Assembly (NCBI RefSeq): GCF_030547685.1
Contig: NZ_JAUOQM010000049.1
Location: forward strand, 155,487-219,486
Direction: 5' to 3'
DNA length: 64,000 nucleotides
Source: Gilvimarinus sp. 2_MG-2023
Lineage (GTDB): Bacteria; Pseudomonadota; Gammaproteobacteria; Pseudomonadales; Cellvibrionaceae
Part shown: piece after piece, positions 8,266-18,503 of the stretch
Numbering within the stretch: the stretch's first letter is position 1
Layout: every line of letters starts with the position of its first letter
Made by a program: the position numbers and the translations under genes
The notes under the pieces: generated by a model
Databases searched by the model: none
The model's input: the letters and a program-made list of their open reading frames with translations, nothing else
Told to the model about the DNA's origin: nothing

Positions 8266-8952
8266 CTAACCAGCACCTTCTGCGATCGCCTTACTCAGAG
8301 ACGCCACCGCCTCCTTATAACAGCTGGCACCAAATATCTCAGACCCCACCACAAAAGTATCTGCACCAGCGTGAGCCACATCAGCGATATTATGCACCTT
8401 TATGCCACCGTCGACCTCCAGCCGCACTGGCAACCCACTGCCATCAATTATTTGTCTGGCAGCGCGGATCTTGTCCAGCACATAGGGAATAAACGCTTGA
8501 CCGCCAAAACCTGGGTTAACCGACATTAGCAACAGCATATCCAATCTGGGCAACACTTGCTCAACCACCGCCAGTGGCGTACCAGGGTTTAGCACCAAAC
8601 CGGCCCGACACCCTAAATCCCGAATTAGAGCCAGCGATCGATCCAAATGACGAGTAGCTTCAGGGTGGATGCTTATAAAGGAAGCACCAGCAGCAGCAAA
8701 CTGCTCAATTAGAGCATCCACCGGCTCAACCATTAAGTGCACATCAATGGGTACCGAAACCCCATAGTCATTCAACGCCTGACACACCAGCGGGCCAACA
8801 GTCATATTGGGAACATAATGGTTATCCATGACATCTAGATGAATAAGACCCGCCCCGGCAGCCACCACTTCATCACACTCTTGCCCCAATCGGGCGAAGT
8901 CGGCGTTTAACACCGATGCCGCAACAATCATTTCACCAGACCGATAGCTCAT
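8266..8952 (-). CDS. rpe: Ribulose-phosphate 3-epimerase
   Basis: Interconverts ribulose 5-phosphate and xylulose 5-phosphate in the pentose phosphate pathway (cytoplasmic TIM barrel). The 228-residue protein has the family signatures ASVLNADFARLG, HLDVMDNHYVPNMT, VDVHLMVEP-like PIDVHLMVEP, LLMSVNPGFGGQ and LEVDGGI, including the metal-binding His and Asp residues. A GTG two codons upstream would sit directly on the AAGGGG ribosome site, so the ATG at 8952, five bases after it, is preferred. In many relatives rpe is followed by gph and trpE. Here the downstream neighbour is the secreted-protein locus, so the gene stands alone. Confidence 0.96.
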   Translation of the reverse strand: MSYRSGEMIVAASVLNADFARLGQECDEVVAAGAGLIHLDVMDNHYVPNMTVGPLVCQALNDYGVSVPIDVHLMVEPVDALIEQFAAAGASFISIHPEATRHLDRSLALIRDLGCRAGLVLNPGTPLAVVEQVLPRLDMLLLMSVNPGFGGQAFIPYVLDKIRAARQIIDGSGLPVRLEVDGGIKVHNIADVAHAGADTFVVGSEIFGASCYKEAVASLSKAIAEGAG

Positions 8953-9079
8953 GCACACCCCTTTATAATTTTACCAACAACGTCACCCCAGCACTAAGCT
9001 GGCAACATTTTACCTCAACGGCAAGTCACAGCTTGCCCAAAGTTGCCACAAAACGTCAACCACGAAGCTAGCGCCGACG

Positions 9080-9674
9080 TCAGCGCAAAAATGGCGATTC
9101 TATATAGTAAAAACTCAAATAGCCAACAGGCCACATCAAACCAAAGCACAGCAGCGCCCACCACAATGCCACATATAGGCTACTGACATCATTATGTGCC
9201 TGCGCACCCAGTCGGTAGCCCGAAAAAACACAAAGAAGTGAAACCGATAGAGTAAGAGTAGGCCCCCATTTGTGCCACAAAACCGGACACACCACCCCGA
9301 GCAGGGTGAAAGGAGGCGTCATACCAGGCAAATAAATACCCCCCACGAACATCAAACCACGCGTAAAACGCGGCAAATAGCAGCATTAATAGGGCCACCG
9401 CACCATGCCTTCCCGCTACCGCATGGCGATACCAATAAGCAAGCATACCCAACAAGAGTTGATCCGCTCACCCCAACAGCGTCCAGTAGGATAGGGGCTG
9501 TATTTCCCCGCGCCCCTCCCACAACCACGCTCGCAACGCAAGCGCCAAATAGTGCACCCCTGCTGAAGATCTCAATCGATGATTCCTTTTTCGGTAATAT
9601 GCAGGCTCGGCGACCAATGCGGCTCCCGCTGACAAGGCAGGACTTTGAATGAAGCTTACCTGCAAACATGACAC
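9080..9674 (-). pseudogene. Decayed acyltransferase 3 family gene (C-terminal remnant)
   Basis: Fragments of a membrane acyltransferase (OafA/YrhL-like O-acetylase) are readable in three frames. LSYWTLLG is followed by a TGA at 9468-9470 and then ADQLLLGMLAYWYRH in the same frame. The family has Arg at the stop (GRxDQFLLGM), so this is a CGA to TGA nonsense change. After GAYSYSI the frame shifts to RFHFFVFFRATDW, then shifts again to reach SSLYVALWWALL and the ending GYLSFYYIESPFLR. The N-terminal half with the catalytic His is absent, and nothing resembling it precedes 9674. One nonsense change, two frameshifts and a 5-prime truncation make this a dead gene. Confidence 0.75.
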
Positions 9675-9925
9675 GGCCGCACCCCATAATAAAGATGCGC
9701 ACGGTTACCTGAAACTATTATTAAAAGCTAACAGCTGCCCAGATTCACAATCAAAGCTAAAGGCCGTCCACGAACGGCAAGTACCGGCATTGCATTGGCC
9801 GATCGCTCAGACCACCAGTAGACAAGTGGCATCTATTCACATCAAGACTAACCCACCACCTAGCACCTGAATCCAAGGGATAAGTCGCCCCCCCCCTACA
9901 AAGACGTTTCATATATCAAATTCTA

Positions 9926-10725
9926 TTACGAATAACTGGAATTCTCATTGAGAGCTGGGCGCTCTTTAAACAAAGTGAGGTGCTTTTCTCCGGACTTTTC
10001 CGCTTCGGGTCGGCCATTGGAGTAATAATACAATGCCAATGATTTTCGAAATCTATCCTCCGGGCAATTAAGCTCGATCGGCTGACCGTGGTAGGTAAAA
10101 TCTGTGGTTCCAAATATAACGGCCCGATTGAATACGGGAAGCACTCGTTTCGGCTGCGCCGCCAAGTTTTCATCCCAGAGCTCCAAGTGGCCACCATAGC
10201 TTTCACACCAGTCTTTATTAAGAAATAAAATCAGGTTGATGCGCCGGTCCAGACCATTGCGTAGGTGAATGTTGAAATCTGCATGCAGGTCCAGCTTGCC
10301 GCCCGGTAACGTACTGTGAAATCCACCGCCGGTAAACTCCATATCAGCGATCAGCCCACTGATTCCCGTTAGCTTTTCCAGCCAGAGCAGAAACGTTTGC
10401 GAATTTAATGCGTAGAGAAAATGTCGAGTAAAGAAAGGGATATGCCGATCGTCATTGGTGGCATTTTTCAGCCACTCATTACCGCGCCGAAATTCCTGCC
10501 ACTTTTTTTGCTCTTGTACGTCTGGGAATTCTTCATTGAGGCACTCAACGATGTCGGAATCAAAAAATTATCCAGCACAATATGGCGAAAAGGCTTGGCC
10601 CGGACATACTGCTGATGCCAACTGTCTAAATGATTTTGCATTTTCTCCAAAGGTAGAAAACGATCCTTTTGCATAATATCGAGCGCTAAGCGCTGTTTAC
10701 GATCCAGCAATTTTATACGTTTCAT
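9926..10725 (-). pseudogene. 2-oxoglutarate/Fe(II) oxygenase (prolyl 4-hydroxylase type) with one frameshift
   Basis: Apart from a single frameshift this is a complete 266-residue 2OG-Fe(II) oxygenase of the proline 4-hydroxylase/Tpa1 kind. The N-terminal part reads from ATG 10725 (MKRIKLLDRKQRLALDIM) to FRHIVLDNF. The C-terminal part reads SDIVECLNEEFPDVQEQKKW, NEWLKNATNDDRHIPFF, FTGGGFHSTLPGG, the iron site HADFN, the distal His in TYHGQP and the 2OG-binding Arg in RKSLALYYY. The break lies at a run of six T on the coding strand (10562-10567). A seventh T would restore FDSDIVEC. All catalytic residues survive, so the lesion is recent, phase-variable or a sequencing error. Confidence 0.82.
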
Positions 10726-10831
10726 ACTGATATTTCCTTTTGGCCAGCACTGACCGATGCGACGCAGACGTGTCACAGTCCCTACAGTAGGCTTAGTATG
10801 CCGATTAATTTGTGATTAGCGCGAAAGACTC

Positions 10832-11512
10832 TCATAATTCTCTGTGATTTTCAATTTCTTCAAGTCGACTGGGCGTGCCCACATCACTCCAATGCCCAGT
10901 ATACAGTTCGGCACCCAACTGCCGATCTGTCAGCGCGCTGCGAAACACCTCGGCCAGCCCAAATACTGAGCGGGCCTGAGGGTAGTCAGTGATGAGTGCG
11001 GGGCGTAAAACGCTGATGCCCGCGAAGGTATAGCCTGGTGAGCCGCCTGTCATTATGGCCAACTTTCCGTCTATTAGATCAAAGTCACCCCGCGGCTTAA
11101 ACTCTGGGTTGGGCACCAACACTAAATGACCTAACTCACTCGCCGGCAAGCCACGCCGGGTAAGCGTTGCAAAATCAAACTGGGTAAACACATCGGCATT
11201 CACCAACAAGAAGGGCTCGTCACCCAACCAGTGAGCGGCGTAACGAATGGCACCGCCGGTCTCCAGGGGCTCGGATTCTTCTGAATAGGTGATCTGCAGC
11301 CCCCAGCGGCTGCCATCGCCCAGTGCTTGGCGGATTTTATCGCCCAAGTAGGAAATATTGATTAGCACTTCGCTTATTCGCGCATCGGCAAGCCGCTCCA
11401 GATGCCACTCAATCAGCGGTTTGCCGCGCACCGGAATCAACGGCTTGGGAAGTGTGTCGGTTAACGGTCGCATGCGCTTGCCGAGGCCCGCTGCGAGAAT
11501 CATAGCTTTCAT
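10832..11512 (-). CDS. murU: N-acetylmuramate alpha-1-phosphate uridylyltransferase MurU
   Basis: Makes UDP-MurNAc from MurNAc 1-phosphate in the cell-wall recycling route that bypasses de novo (fosfomycin-sensitive) synthesis. The 226-residue nucleotidyltransferase has the signature MILAAGLGKRMRPLTDTLPKP, then IEWHLERLA, EPLETGGAI, the metal-binding VNADVF and a GDFDLIDG region. Its length matches MurU rather than the longer GlmU or GalU. The ATG overlaps the stop of the upstream amgK by four bases (ATGA), so the two are translationally coupled, as in pseudomonads. Confidence 0.92.
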   Translation of the reverse strand: MKAMILAAGLGKRMRPLTDTLPKPLIPVRGKPLIEWHLERLADARISEVLINISYLGDKIRQALGDGSRWGLQITYSEESEPLETGGAIRYAAHWLGDEPFLLVNADVFTQFDFATLTRRGLPASELGHLVLVPNPEFKPRGDFDLIDGKLAIMTGGSPGYTFAGISVLRPALITDYPQARSVFGLAEVFRSALTDRQLGAELYTGHWSDVGTPSRLEEIENHREL

Positions 11513-12573
11513 TGGACTGGCCCTTGCACCGAGGTAAACGGGTTGTTGTCATCCGCCGGCTGATACCACGACTGCTGGCGGCAGATGGGCATTAAATCTT
11601 GCTCAAACCATTGCTGAATTGAGGCAAATTCGGGGTATTGGGCCAATATTTGACGAACATAGCTCAATACACGCGGCAAATCGGCCAAGTAGCCCGACTT
11701 AGCGTCGCGCAGATGCAGCCGGGCAAAAATGCCCAGCACTTTGATATGACGCTGCAGCCCCATCCAATCAAACGCTTGTATAAAAGCCTCGTTGGAAATG
11801 GGCTTTAGCAGCCCTAAGCTCTCTGCCTGCTTTTTATAGTTGAGCGCCCAGGTGGTGACTTGCGCCTGAGGCAAAACCAGATAACAATCTTTGAGCAGTG
11901 ACACTAGATCATAGGTGAGCGGGCCCACCACGGCGTCCTGAAAGTCGATAACGGCAATCTCGCGATCGGTCAACAATAGGTTGCGCGAATGATAATCGCG
12001 ATGCATAAACACTTGCGGTTGCCGGAGGGCACTCTGAGCGAGGGCCGCATCCAAACGATCAAGCTTTTGGGCTATTGCTTCATTAATATGCACCCCGAGC
12101 AACTGCTCGACGAACCAATGGCGGAAAATACCCAGCTCACGCACGATAAACGCGGCATCGAATATAGGCAGATAAACGCTATTGGTTGGCAATTGTGCCA
12201 TTTGGCTCAGTGCGTCAAGCGCGCGCGGATACCAGCTGGCGGCACCGGCCTGCCCCACTGCCCCGGCCAGCAGTTGCCGGCCTAAATTTTCCACCAACAA
12301 AAAGCCGTTGTCCTCATCCACATGATAAATAGCCGGTACCCGTACTCCACCAGCCGAAAGGCATTGGGCTATGGAGACAAATTGCCGCGTATCCTCACTG
12401 CAGGGCGGGGCATCTACCGCCAGCCAATCAGGATTTTCCGCCAGTGTGTAGTAACGCCGTCCACCAGCATCGCCTCCGCATGGTGATAAATGAGGTCGGT
12501 CCCCCAAGGTGGCCGCCAGCCATTGCTGGAGAGCTTGCTTTCGCGCGGCCGGATCAATACTGCGTGCAACCAA
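11509..12573 (-). CDS. amgK: N-acetylmuramate/N-acetylglucosamine 1-kinase AmgK
   Basis: Anomeric sugar kinase that phosphorylates recycled MurNAc (and GlcNAc) at C1, feeding MurU. The 354-residue protein has an aminoglycoside phosphotransferase fold: a glycine-rich N-terminus (GGDAGGRRYY), a hinge (FLLVENLG), the catalytic loop FMHRDYHSRNLLL and the metal-binding IDFQDAVVGPLTYDLVSL. The start is TTG, with an AGGA about ten bases upstream. Coupling to murU by an ATGA overlap supports the assignment. It is divergent from lptD across 232 bp. Confidence 0.9.
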   Translation of the reverse strand: MVARSIDPAARKQALQQWLAATLGDRPHLSPCGGDAGGRRYYTLAENPDWLAVDAPPCSEDTRQFVSIAQCLSAGGVRVPAIYHVDEDNGFLLVENLGRQLLAGAVGQAGAASWYPRALDALSQMAQLPTNSVYLPIFDAAFIVRELGIFRHWFVEQLLGVHINEAIAQKLDRLDAALAQSALRQPQVFMHRDYHSRNLLLTDREIAVIDFQDAVVGPLTYDLVSLLKDCYLVLPQAQVTTWALNYKKQAESLGLLKPISNEAFIQAFDWMGLQRHIKVLGIFARLHLRDAKSGYLADLPRVLSYVRQILAQYPEFASIQQWFEQDLMPICRQQSWYQPADDNNPFTSVQGPVQ

Positions 12574-12703
12574 AATATTGTTATCCTGTATGGCTTACTA
12601 AACGCCCAGTGCTTTACGGCTATTCTACCTTTAACCACCGAGGCACTGGCAAGTAGTGCATAACGATTCGTAAGGTCTGAGGCCTCTGCGAAAGCACACT
12701 TTG

Positions 12704-12744
12704 TGATGCCATTGGGCATCAGCGCGGTAAATGCCCGTTATAAT
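12704..12744 (+). promoter_or_regulatory. lptD promoter region: inverted repeat and TATAAT box
   Basis: A perfect -10 hexamer TATAAT lies at 12739-12744. Just upstream is a 7-bp inverted repeat, TGATGCC-attg-GGCATCA (12704-12721), where a -35 would fall. No good TTGACA is visible, which suggests an activator or an alternative sigma factor. GTCTA at 12747 partly resembles a sigma-E -10, but no GGAACTT-like -35 accompanies it. The box lies downstream of the ATG at 12731 and so argues for the later lptD start. Confidence 0.5.
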
Positions 12745-12805
12745 TGGTCTAGCGCCCCCTTTATGCAGTAGAATTGCCGGCACATTGAGAGGCCGAGAAC
12801 CACGA

Positions 12806-15343
12806 ATGACCGCTTACCGCCGACACCACCGAAAGCTCCTGCCCTGTCTGGCGGCATGTGGCGCATTAACCTCGCCTCTCATTATTGCTCAAACCGAACC
12901 AGCGTCGGGCCAAGAGTTGGACTGGGTGGATGCCGACCAGCTAACCGAAAGCCAACAAAAACAATTGCCAGCAGGCTGCTGCGGCGCCTTTATCGACCCC
13001 TATACGGCACCTGCCGACGCCCTGCCCGTTGAGCAAACCCCCATTTCCGCCACTGCCCAAAGCATTCAAGCCGATGGCAATCGTGCTTTTGAGCTACATG
13101 GCGGTGTACGCCTTGAGCAGGGCCCGCGCCTACTGGAAACCGAGAGCGCCACCCTGGACCAGGTAAGTGGCGAGATTGTATTGGATGGCAATGTCACTTT
13201 GCGTGAGACCGGATTGCTGATTCGCGCCGACAATGCGCAAATGTCCACTACCAATGAAGATGCCAGTGTCGATAATGCCCGCTTTGTTCTGCACGAAAGT
13301 CGATTGAACGGCAGCGCGGGCCACCTGCAGAAATTTGGCGACCGGTTATTAAGGATGCGCCACGGTGATTTCACCACCTGCGAGCCCGACAACGCCTTTT
13401 GGCGCCTGAAAGCCAAAGAATTAACTCTGTATTCGGATAAAAACTACGGCGTGGCCAAAAATGCCCGTCTAGAAGTGGCTGATATCCCGGTGCTTTATAT
13501 TCCTTATTTGGCATTCCCGATTGGAGATGAACGACAATCGGGTCTGTTATTCCCCTCGTTTAGTCAAAGTACCAACAACGGGGTGGAATACGCCCAGCCC
13601 TTTTACTGGAATATTGCCCCGCAACTGGACGCTACGCTGACGCCCAGTTATATGGAAAAACACGGCACACTGCTGGACATCAATGTTCGACATTTATCGA
13701 GCTTTTTTAGCAGTGAGCTCAACGCCAGCTATTTACCCGATGACAGGGGCGGCTATGATCAACAATCAGACAGCGCCATTGCCAGCGGCGAGTTAACCGA
13801 GGAGGAGGCCTACCCTCACCGAGGCGAGGATCGCTGGCTACTGCAACTGAACCAGACCGGCGGGGCTCAATCGCGATTAAAAACAGTGATTGATTATACC
13901 GACGTGAGCGATGTGGATTACTTGCGCGACATTACCAGCGGCGAAACTGACTTGGAGTACGCGGCCAGTATTCGCAAATTTGGCCAGGTCAGCTACACCG
14001 GTGATCACTGGAACTTGGGCATAAGCGCCAATGAAGTGCGCTACCTAAATGAAAGCGCCCAACAACCCTATAAAGAGCTGCCCCACGCGTTTGCCCGCGG
14101 ACAGTATTCACTCAGCGACTTGCAACTAAGCATCGATAGTCATTACTCGAAATTTGATTTAATCAGCTATTATCAGCGCCCCAGCCATGAATTAGTGGTG
14201 GGTGAAAGACTGCATACGGCGGTGAATTTAGCGTGGCCCACGCGCTGGCAGTGGGGCTATGCAACTCCCACCGTAGGTGTACGCGACCTGCGCTATCAGC
14301 TGGAACAGGCGCCGATTATAAACACTGACAGTACCCCTGACCCCACGATAAACAATCGCAGTCCGCAGTTGAACGCCCCGCAGGCGAGCCTCGACTTGGG
14401 TATGTTCTTTGAGCGCTGGACACAATGGGGCGATACACCGCTGATTCAAACCCTAGAGCCACGCTTGTTTTACCTGTACAGCGAGTATGTCGATCACCAG
14501 GCGCTGTACAACCCTTTAAACGACAGTAACCAGGCACTTGATTTCGATACTCGTCTGTTTCAAATGGACTACAATCAGCTGTTTCGCAGCACCCGCTTCA
14601 ATGGCTTAGACCGCCTAGACGATGCCAATCAGCTCAGCGTAGGCCTTACCACTCGCTTTATATCCGCCCGTACCGGCGAAGAGCATTTAGCGCTTAGTTT
14701 GGGGCAGATTTATCGGTTTGAAACACCTAAAGTTGTGCTCGACCCCAGCGCACCTAGTGAAGCCTACAGCTACCGCCAATCGGAATATGTGGGGCGAATC
14801 AGTGCGCGAGCCTCAGAACATTTTCGCCTCAGCTCCGATGTGGTTTACGACCATCGAAACAACGCCCTGACCAGTGCCAGTGCCTCGGTGGAGTACAGCG
14901 ATGATAGCCAGCGCTTAGTGAATCTAACCTACCGCTACCAACGCCAGACGACCGATTTGGCACTGAGCGCAGACCCAGACACCGACATCGTTTACAATCA
15001 GCGCTTGAACCAGCTGGATGTCGGCGCTTTTATACCGCTCGATGGCAACTGGAGCCTGATTGGCCGCAGCCACTACGATTTTAATTTTGACTTGGAACTC
15101 GACACCTTTGCCGGGTTCGAATACAACGACTGCTGTTACCGCGTGCGTTTGTTATGGCGCGAATGGCTTAATTTCGATTACAACAGCGGCTATGATCTGG
15201 AAAGCGCCAACAGCGACGATTACGATCGTGGCTTTTTTATTGATTTACAGTTAAAAGGGCTGGCCAGCATCAGTGACCGGGTCGGGAATTTATTACGCAA
15301 AACCATTCCCGGCTATGCCGAACGTGAAGACAACCTCCAATAA
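12806..15343 (+). CDS. lptD: LPS-assembly outer-membrane protein LptD
   Basis: Outer-membrane barrel that, with lipoprotein LptE, inserts lipopolysaccharide into the outer leaflet. The 845-residue product has a signal peptide (RKLLPCLAACGALTSPLIIA), a periplasmic LptA-like beta-jellyroll (about 75-230: IQADGNRAFELHGGV, IRADNAQM) and a long C-terminal barrel with alternating aromatic strands. Cysteines sit as in E. coli LptD: a pair near the mature N-terminus (GCCGAF), one in FTTCEPDN and an adjacent pair near the C-terminus (YNDCCYRV), which make the essential disulfides. An in-frame ATG at 12731 lies upstream of the -10 box, so 12806 is preferred. It is the first gene of a six-gene operon. 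Confidence 0.95.
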   Translation: MTAYRRHHRKLLPCLAACGALTSPLIIAQTEPASGQELDWVDADQLTESQQKQLPAGCCGAFIDPYTAPADALPVEQTPISATAQSIQADGNRAFELHGGVRLEQGPRLLETESATLDQVSGEIVLDGNVTLRETGLLIRADNAQMSTTNEDASVDNARFVLHESRLNGSAGHLQKFGDRLLRMRHGDFTTCEPDNAFWRLKAKELTLYSDKNYGVAKNARLEVADIPVLYIPYLAFPIGDERQSGLLFPSFSQSTNNGVEYAQPFYWNIAPQLDATLTPSYMEKHGTLLDINVRHLSSFFSSELNASYLPDDRGGYDQQSDSAIASGELTEEEAYPHRGEDRWLLQLNQTGGAQSRLKTVIDYTDVSDVDYLRDITSGETDLEYAASIRKFGQVSYTGDHWNLGISANEVRYLNESAQQPYKELPHAFARGQYSLSDLQLSIDSHYSKFDLISYYQRPSHELVVGERLHTAVNLAWPTRWQWGYATPTVGVRDLRYQLEQAPIINTDSTPDPTINNRSPQLNAPQASLDLGMFFERWTQWGDTPLIQTLEPRLFYLYSEYVDHQALYNPLNDSNQALDFDTRLFQMDYNQLFRSTRFNGLDRLDDANQLSVGLTTRFISARTGEEHLALSLGQIYRFETPKVVLDPSAPSEAYSYRQSEYVGRISARASEHFRLSSDVVYDHRNNALTSASASVEYSDDSQRLVNLTYRYQRQTTDLALSADPDTDIVYNQRLNQLDVGAFIPLDGNWSLIGRSHYDFNFDLELDTFAGFEYNDCCYRVRLLWREWLNFDYNSGYDLESANSDDYDRGFFIDLQLKGLASISDRVGNLLRKTIPGYAEREDNLQ

Positions 15344-15355
15344 TCAGTGACTTAT

Positions 15356-16687
15356 ATGCAATTAAAAGATTTCGCTCATAAACACCTCCGCCTATCATTG
15401 ACCTTAACGCTCGGCTTACTGGCTTTTGGCATTGCCAACAGCAGCCAGGCGCAAACCCAAATACTGGATAAGGTCATCGCGGTCGTTAACGAAGGTGTGG
15501 TGCTGCAAAGTGAGTTTGAAGAGCGCAAAGCGTCTATTGTGCAGCGCCTACAAGGCCAGTACGGCCAGCTGCCACCAATGGAAGTGCTGGAAAAACAAAT
15601 CTTCGACACCTTGATATTGGAGCAATTACAGCTCGAAGAGGCTAAGCGCTACGGCATGGAGGTGAGCGACCAGCAAATCAACGCCACCTTACAGCAAGTC
15701 GTTACCAGCAACGGCCTGAACAGTATGGACGAGTTGGCCGCCAGCCTGGCCCAAGACGGTTTAAGTATCGCCAGTTTACGCCACCGCATAAGTCGCGACA
15801 TATTGCTTAACCAAGTTCAGCAAGGCGTGGTCAACAGCCGTATTCGCGTTACCGAGCAAGAAATCGATAATTTTCTCGAATCCAGCGACGGTAAGTTTGC
15901 CACCTCGCCCGATTACAACTTAGGCCATATCTTGGTCGGTGCCTCCTCATCGGCTGAAACCGACGAGTTGCAACAGGCCCAACAAAAAGTGGACGATCTC
16001 TACCAACAATTGCAAGACGGAGCCGATTTTAACCAGCTTGCCATTGCACACTCGGATGACACCACGGCCCTAGAAGGCGGCAATTTGGGTTGGCGCAAGC
16101 TGGCTCAGTTGCCAGAACTGTTCGCCGAAGCGGTGAGCCAGCTCAACGTCGGTGAGGTATCTGAACCTTTGCGCTCCGGGGCCGGTTTTCACTTGCTGAA
16201 AATTATTGACCAACGCGGTGGCGGCGAACAACTGGTTGAACAAACCAAAGCCCGCCATATTCTGCTGAAAACCAGTGAAATCATGGATGACGAGACCGCG
16301 CGCGAAAAATTACTCGAGATTAAACAGCAAATTATCGACGGTGCCGATTTTGCCGACATGGCGCGCGAGCACTCAGAAGATATTGGCTCGATGCTAGAAG
16401 GTGGCGATTTGGGCTGGTCTTCTCCCGGTATGTTCGTACCCGCATTTGAAAGCGCTATGGCCAAGACCGCCATTGAAGAGATAACCGAGCCGTTTAAAAG
16501 CCAGTACGGCTGGCATATTTTACAGGTAGAAGATCGCCGCCAAGAAGACATGAGCGGTGTGGTTATTCGCAATAAAGCCGCCCAAATGTTGCGCGAAAAA
16601 CGCTTTGAGCAAGAACTCAAAGTCTGGCAGATCGAACTGCGCGAGGGTGCTTATCTCGATATTAAAAATAAGGACTTTGAAGATTGA
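15356..16687 (+). CDS. surA: Periplasmic chaperone and prolyl isomerase SurA
   Basis: Periplasmic chaperone that escorts unfolded outer-membrane proteins, LptD among them, to the Bam complex. The 443-residue protein has a signal peptide ending SSQAQ, the SurA N-domain ([30 protein letters not shown]) and two parvulin domains (about 170-275 with NLGHILV, EGGNLGW, GFHLLKI; and about 285-385 with [22 protein letters not shown]). A GTG at 15347, three bases after the lptD stop, is an alternative start three codons earlier. Neither start has a clear ribosome site. The lptD-surA-pdxA order is conserved in gammaproteobacteria. Confidence 0.95.
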   Translation: MQLKDFAHKHLRLSLTLTLGLLAFGIANSSQAQTQILDKVIAVVNEGVVLQSEFEERKASIVQRLQGQYGQLPPMEVLEKQIFDTLILEQLQLEEAKRYGMEVSDQQINATLQQVVTSNGLNSMDELAASLAQDGLSIASLRHRISRDILLNQVQQGVVNSRIRVTEQEIDNFLESSDGKFATSPDYNLGHILVGASSSAETDELQQAQQKVDDLYQQLQDGADFNQLAIAHSDDTTALEGGNLGWRKLAQLPELFAEAVSQLNVGEVSEPLRSGAGFHLLKIIDQRGGGEQLVEQTKARHILLKTSEIMDDETAREKLLEIKQQIIDGADFADMAREHSEDIGSMLEGGDLGWSSPGMFVPAFESAMAKTAIEEITEPFKSQYGWHILQVEDRRQEDMSGVVIRNKAAQMLREKRFEQELKVWQIELREGAYLDIKNKDFED

Positions 16688-17685
16688 ACCAACCTCAGCG
16701 TCTGGCGATAACACCGGGTGAGCCCGCCGGCATTGGCCCCGACCTAGCCCTGTCGTTGGCGGCGCACCCCTGGCAGGACGAGCTGGTTATTATTGCTGAT
16801 CCAGACTTATTAGCTGCACGTGCTAAAGCGCTCGGCCTAAACGTTAACATCCATACAGTGGCACTGGATGCCCCACCCAAGCCTGCAGCCGCCGGCACGC
16901 TGCACGTATTGCCCGTGACTTTACGGGCGCCAGTGGTAGCGGGCAAGCTCAACCCAGCCAACAGCCACTATGTACTGGACACGCTTGATAGCGCTATTGC
17001 CGGCTGCCAGCAACAACACTTTGCCGCTGTGATTACCGGCCCGGTTCATAAAGGCGTTATCAATGATGCCGGTATTACGTTCTCCGGCCACACCGAATAT
17101 TTGGCGGCCAAAACCGACACTCCGCGCGTGGTCATGATGTTAGCTACCGAAGGCTTACGGGTCGCGCTAGTGACCACCCACCTGCCTTTAAAAGATGTGG
17201 CAAGCGCTATCACTCGTCCGCTGTTACGGGAGATTATCGATATTCTCAGGCGCGATTTACAAGAGAAGTTTGCCATCGCGGCCCCCTCAATTTTAGTGGC
17301 GGGGTTAAACCCTCACGCTGGCGAAGGTGGTCACATGGGGCACGAAGAAATCGATACTATAGAACCGGTACTGGCCGAATTTAGACAACAAGGGCTCGAT
17401 GTATCGGTACCGCTACCGGCCGACACTTTATTCACGCCCAAGTATTTAGAGCAAGCCGACGCCGTACTGGCGATGTATCACGATCAAGGCTTACCAGTAC
17501 TGAAATACAAAGGCTTTGGCCAAGCGGTGAACATCACCCTCGGACTGCCTATTATTCGCACCTCGGTTGACCATGGCACTGCGCTCGATTTGGCCGGCAC
17601 CGGCCAGGCCGATAGTGGCAGCTTATATACAGCTATACGCTACGCGCAAACCATGACTCAAGCCCGCAAGAGGTTAACCTCGTGA
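16684..17685 (+). CDS. pdxA: 4-hydroxythreonine-4-phosphate dehydrogenase PdxA
   Basis: NAD-dependent oxidation and decarboxylation of 4-phosphohydroxy-L-threonine in pyridoxal 5-phosphate synthesis. The 333-residue protein has the family pattern [59 protein letters not shown] and [14 protein letters not shown], with the metal-binding His residues. The start is TTG, overlapping the surA stop in TTGA, so translation is coupled. The 3-prime end overlaps rsmA by four bases. Confidence 0.95.
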   Translation: MNQPQRLAITPGEPAGIGPDLALSLAAHPWQDELVIIADPDLLAARAKALGLNVNIHTVALDAPPKPAAAGTLHVLPVTLRAPVVAGKLNPANSHYVLDTLDSAIAGCQQQHFAAVITGPVHKGVINDAGITFSGHTEYLAAKTDTPRVVMMLATEGLRVALVTTHLPLKDVASAITRPLLREIIDILRRDLQEKFAIAAPSILVAGLNPHAGEGGHMGHEEIDTIEPVLAEFRQQGLDVSVPLPADTLFTPKYLEQADAVLAMYHDQGLPVLKYKGFGQAVNITLGLPIIRTSVDHGTALDLAGTGQADSGSLYTAIRYAQTMTQARKRLTS

Positions 17686-18503
17686 AGCAGAACTTTAATC
17701 CCGGCGCACCCCATAAAGCGCGCAAACGTTTCGGCCAAAACTTTTTGATTGACCATACCATTATCAACCAAATTGCGCGTTCGGTTGCCCCGCGTGCAGG
17801 CGATATCGTGGTAGAAATTGGCCCGGGCCAAGGCGCGCTTACCGAGCCTTTGGCCGAAAGCGCGGAAACATTACATGTCATTGAATTGGATCGCGACTTG
17901 GTGCCTTGGCTAAAAGTGCGTTTCGAAAAATATCCGGGCTTTGCCCTACACCAAGCCGATGCCCTAAAGTTTGACTTTGCTCAATTGGCCGAAGATGATC
18001 GCCCGCTGCGTATCGTTGGCAACCTGCCTTATAATATTTCCACTCCGCTGATTTTTCATCTCATCAGCTACGCGCAGCAAGTACAAGATATGCACTTTAT
18101 GCTGCAAAAAGAGGTGGTTAAACGCTTGGCCGCCCAACCCGGCAGCAAAGCCTATGGTCGCCTTACGGTAATGGCGCAGTATTATTGCGACATTAATTGG
18201 TTGTTTGATGTGCCGCCAGGCTCCTTTGACCCAGCGCCCAAGGTCGACTCGGCGATTGTGCGCTTGGCGCCGTATAAACAACTACCCCACCCGGCTCGCA
18301 ATGTAGCGGTACTGGAAAAACTGGTAACGGCCGCGTTTGGCCAGCGCCGCAAAACACTGCGCAATGCGTTAAAAACATTGTGCGACCCAGAACAACTACA
18401 AACAATGCCCGTCGATTTAAGCAAGCGGGCTGAAGCGCTATCGATTGCGGAGTTCGTTGAACTCAGTGATGCCATTGAACCCTACATACAGAAAGAATCA
18501 TGA
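17682..18503 (+). CDS. rsmA: 16S rRNA dimethyladenosine transferase RsmA (KsgA)
   Basis: SAM-dependent enzyme that dimethylates two adjacent adenosines in the 3-prime hairpin of 16S rRNA, a late checkpoint of small-subunit assembly. The 273-residue protein shows [10 protein letters not shown], the SAM-binding [15 protein letters not shown], the acidic VIELDRDL, the catalytic NLPYNIST and a C-terminal [11 protein letters not shown]. The start is GTG within the pdxA stop (GTGA overlap). Its place between pdxA and apaG is conserved. Confidence 0.96.
   Translation: MKQNFNPGAPHKARKRFGQNFLIDHTIINQIARSVAPRAGDIVVEIGPGQGALTEPLAESAETLHVIELDRDLVPWLKVRFEKYPGFALHQADALKFDFAQLAEDDRPLRIVGNLPYNISTPLIFHLISYAQQVQDMHFMLQKEVVKRLAAQPGSKAYGRLTVMAQYYCDINWLFDVPPGSFDPAPKVDSAIVRLAPYKQLPHPARNVAVLEKLVTAAFGQRRKTLRNALKTLCDPEQLQTMPVDLSKRAEALSIAEFVELSDAIEPYIQKES

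Noticed and set aside
9272..9652. 126-codon plus-strand frame across the acyltransferase remnant
   Set aside because: The minus strand matches a known family; the plus-strand frame is unstructured shadow sequence.
12731..12805. Earlier in-frame ATG for lptD
   Set aside because: It lies upstream of the TATAAT box and before the signal peptide.
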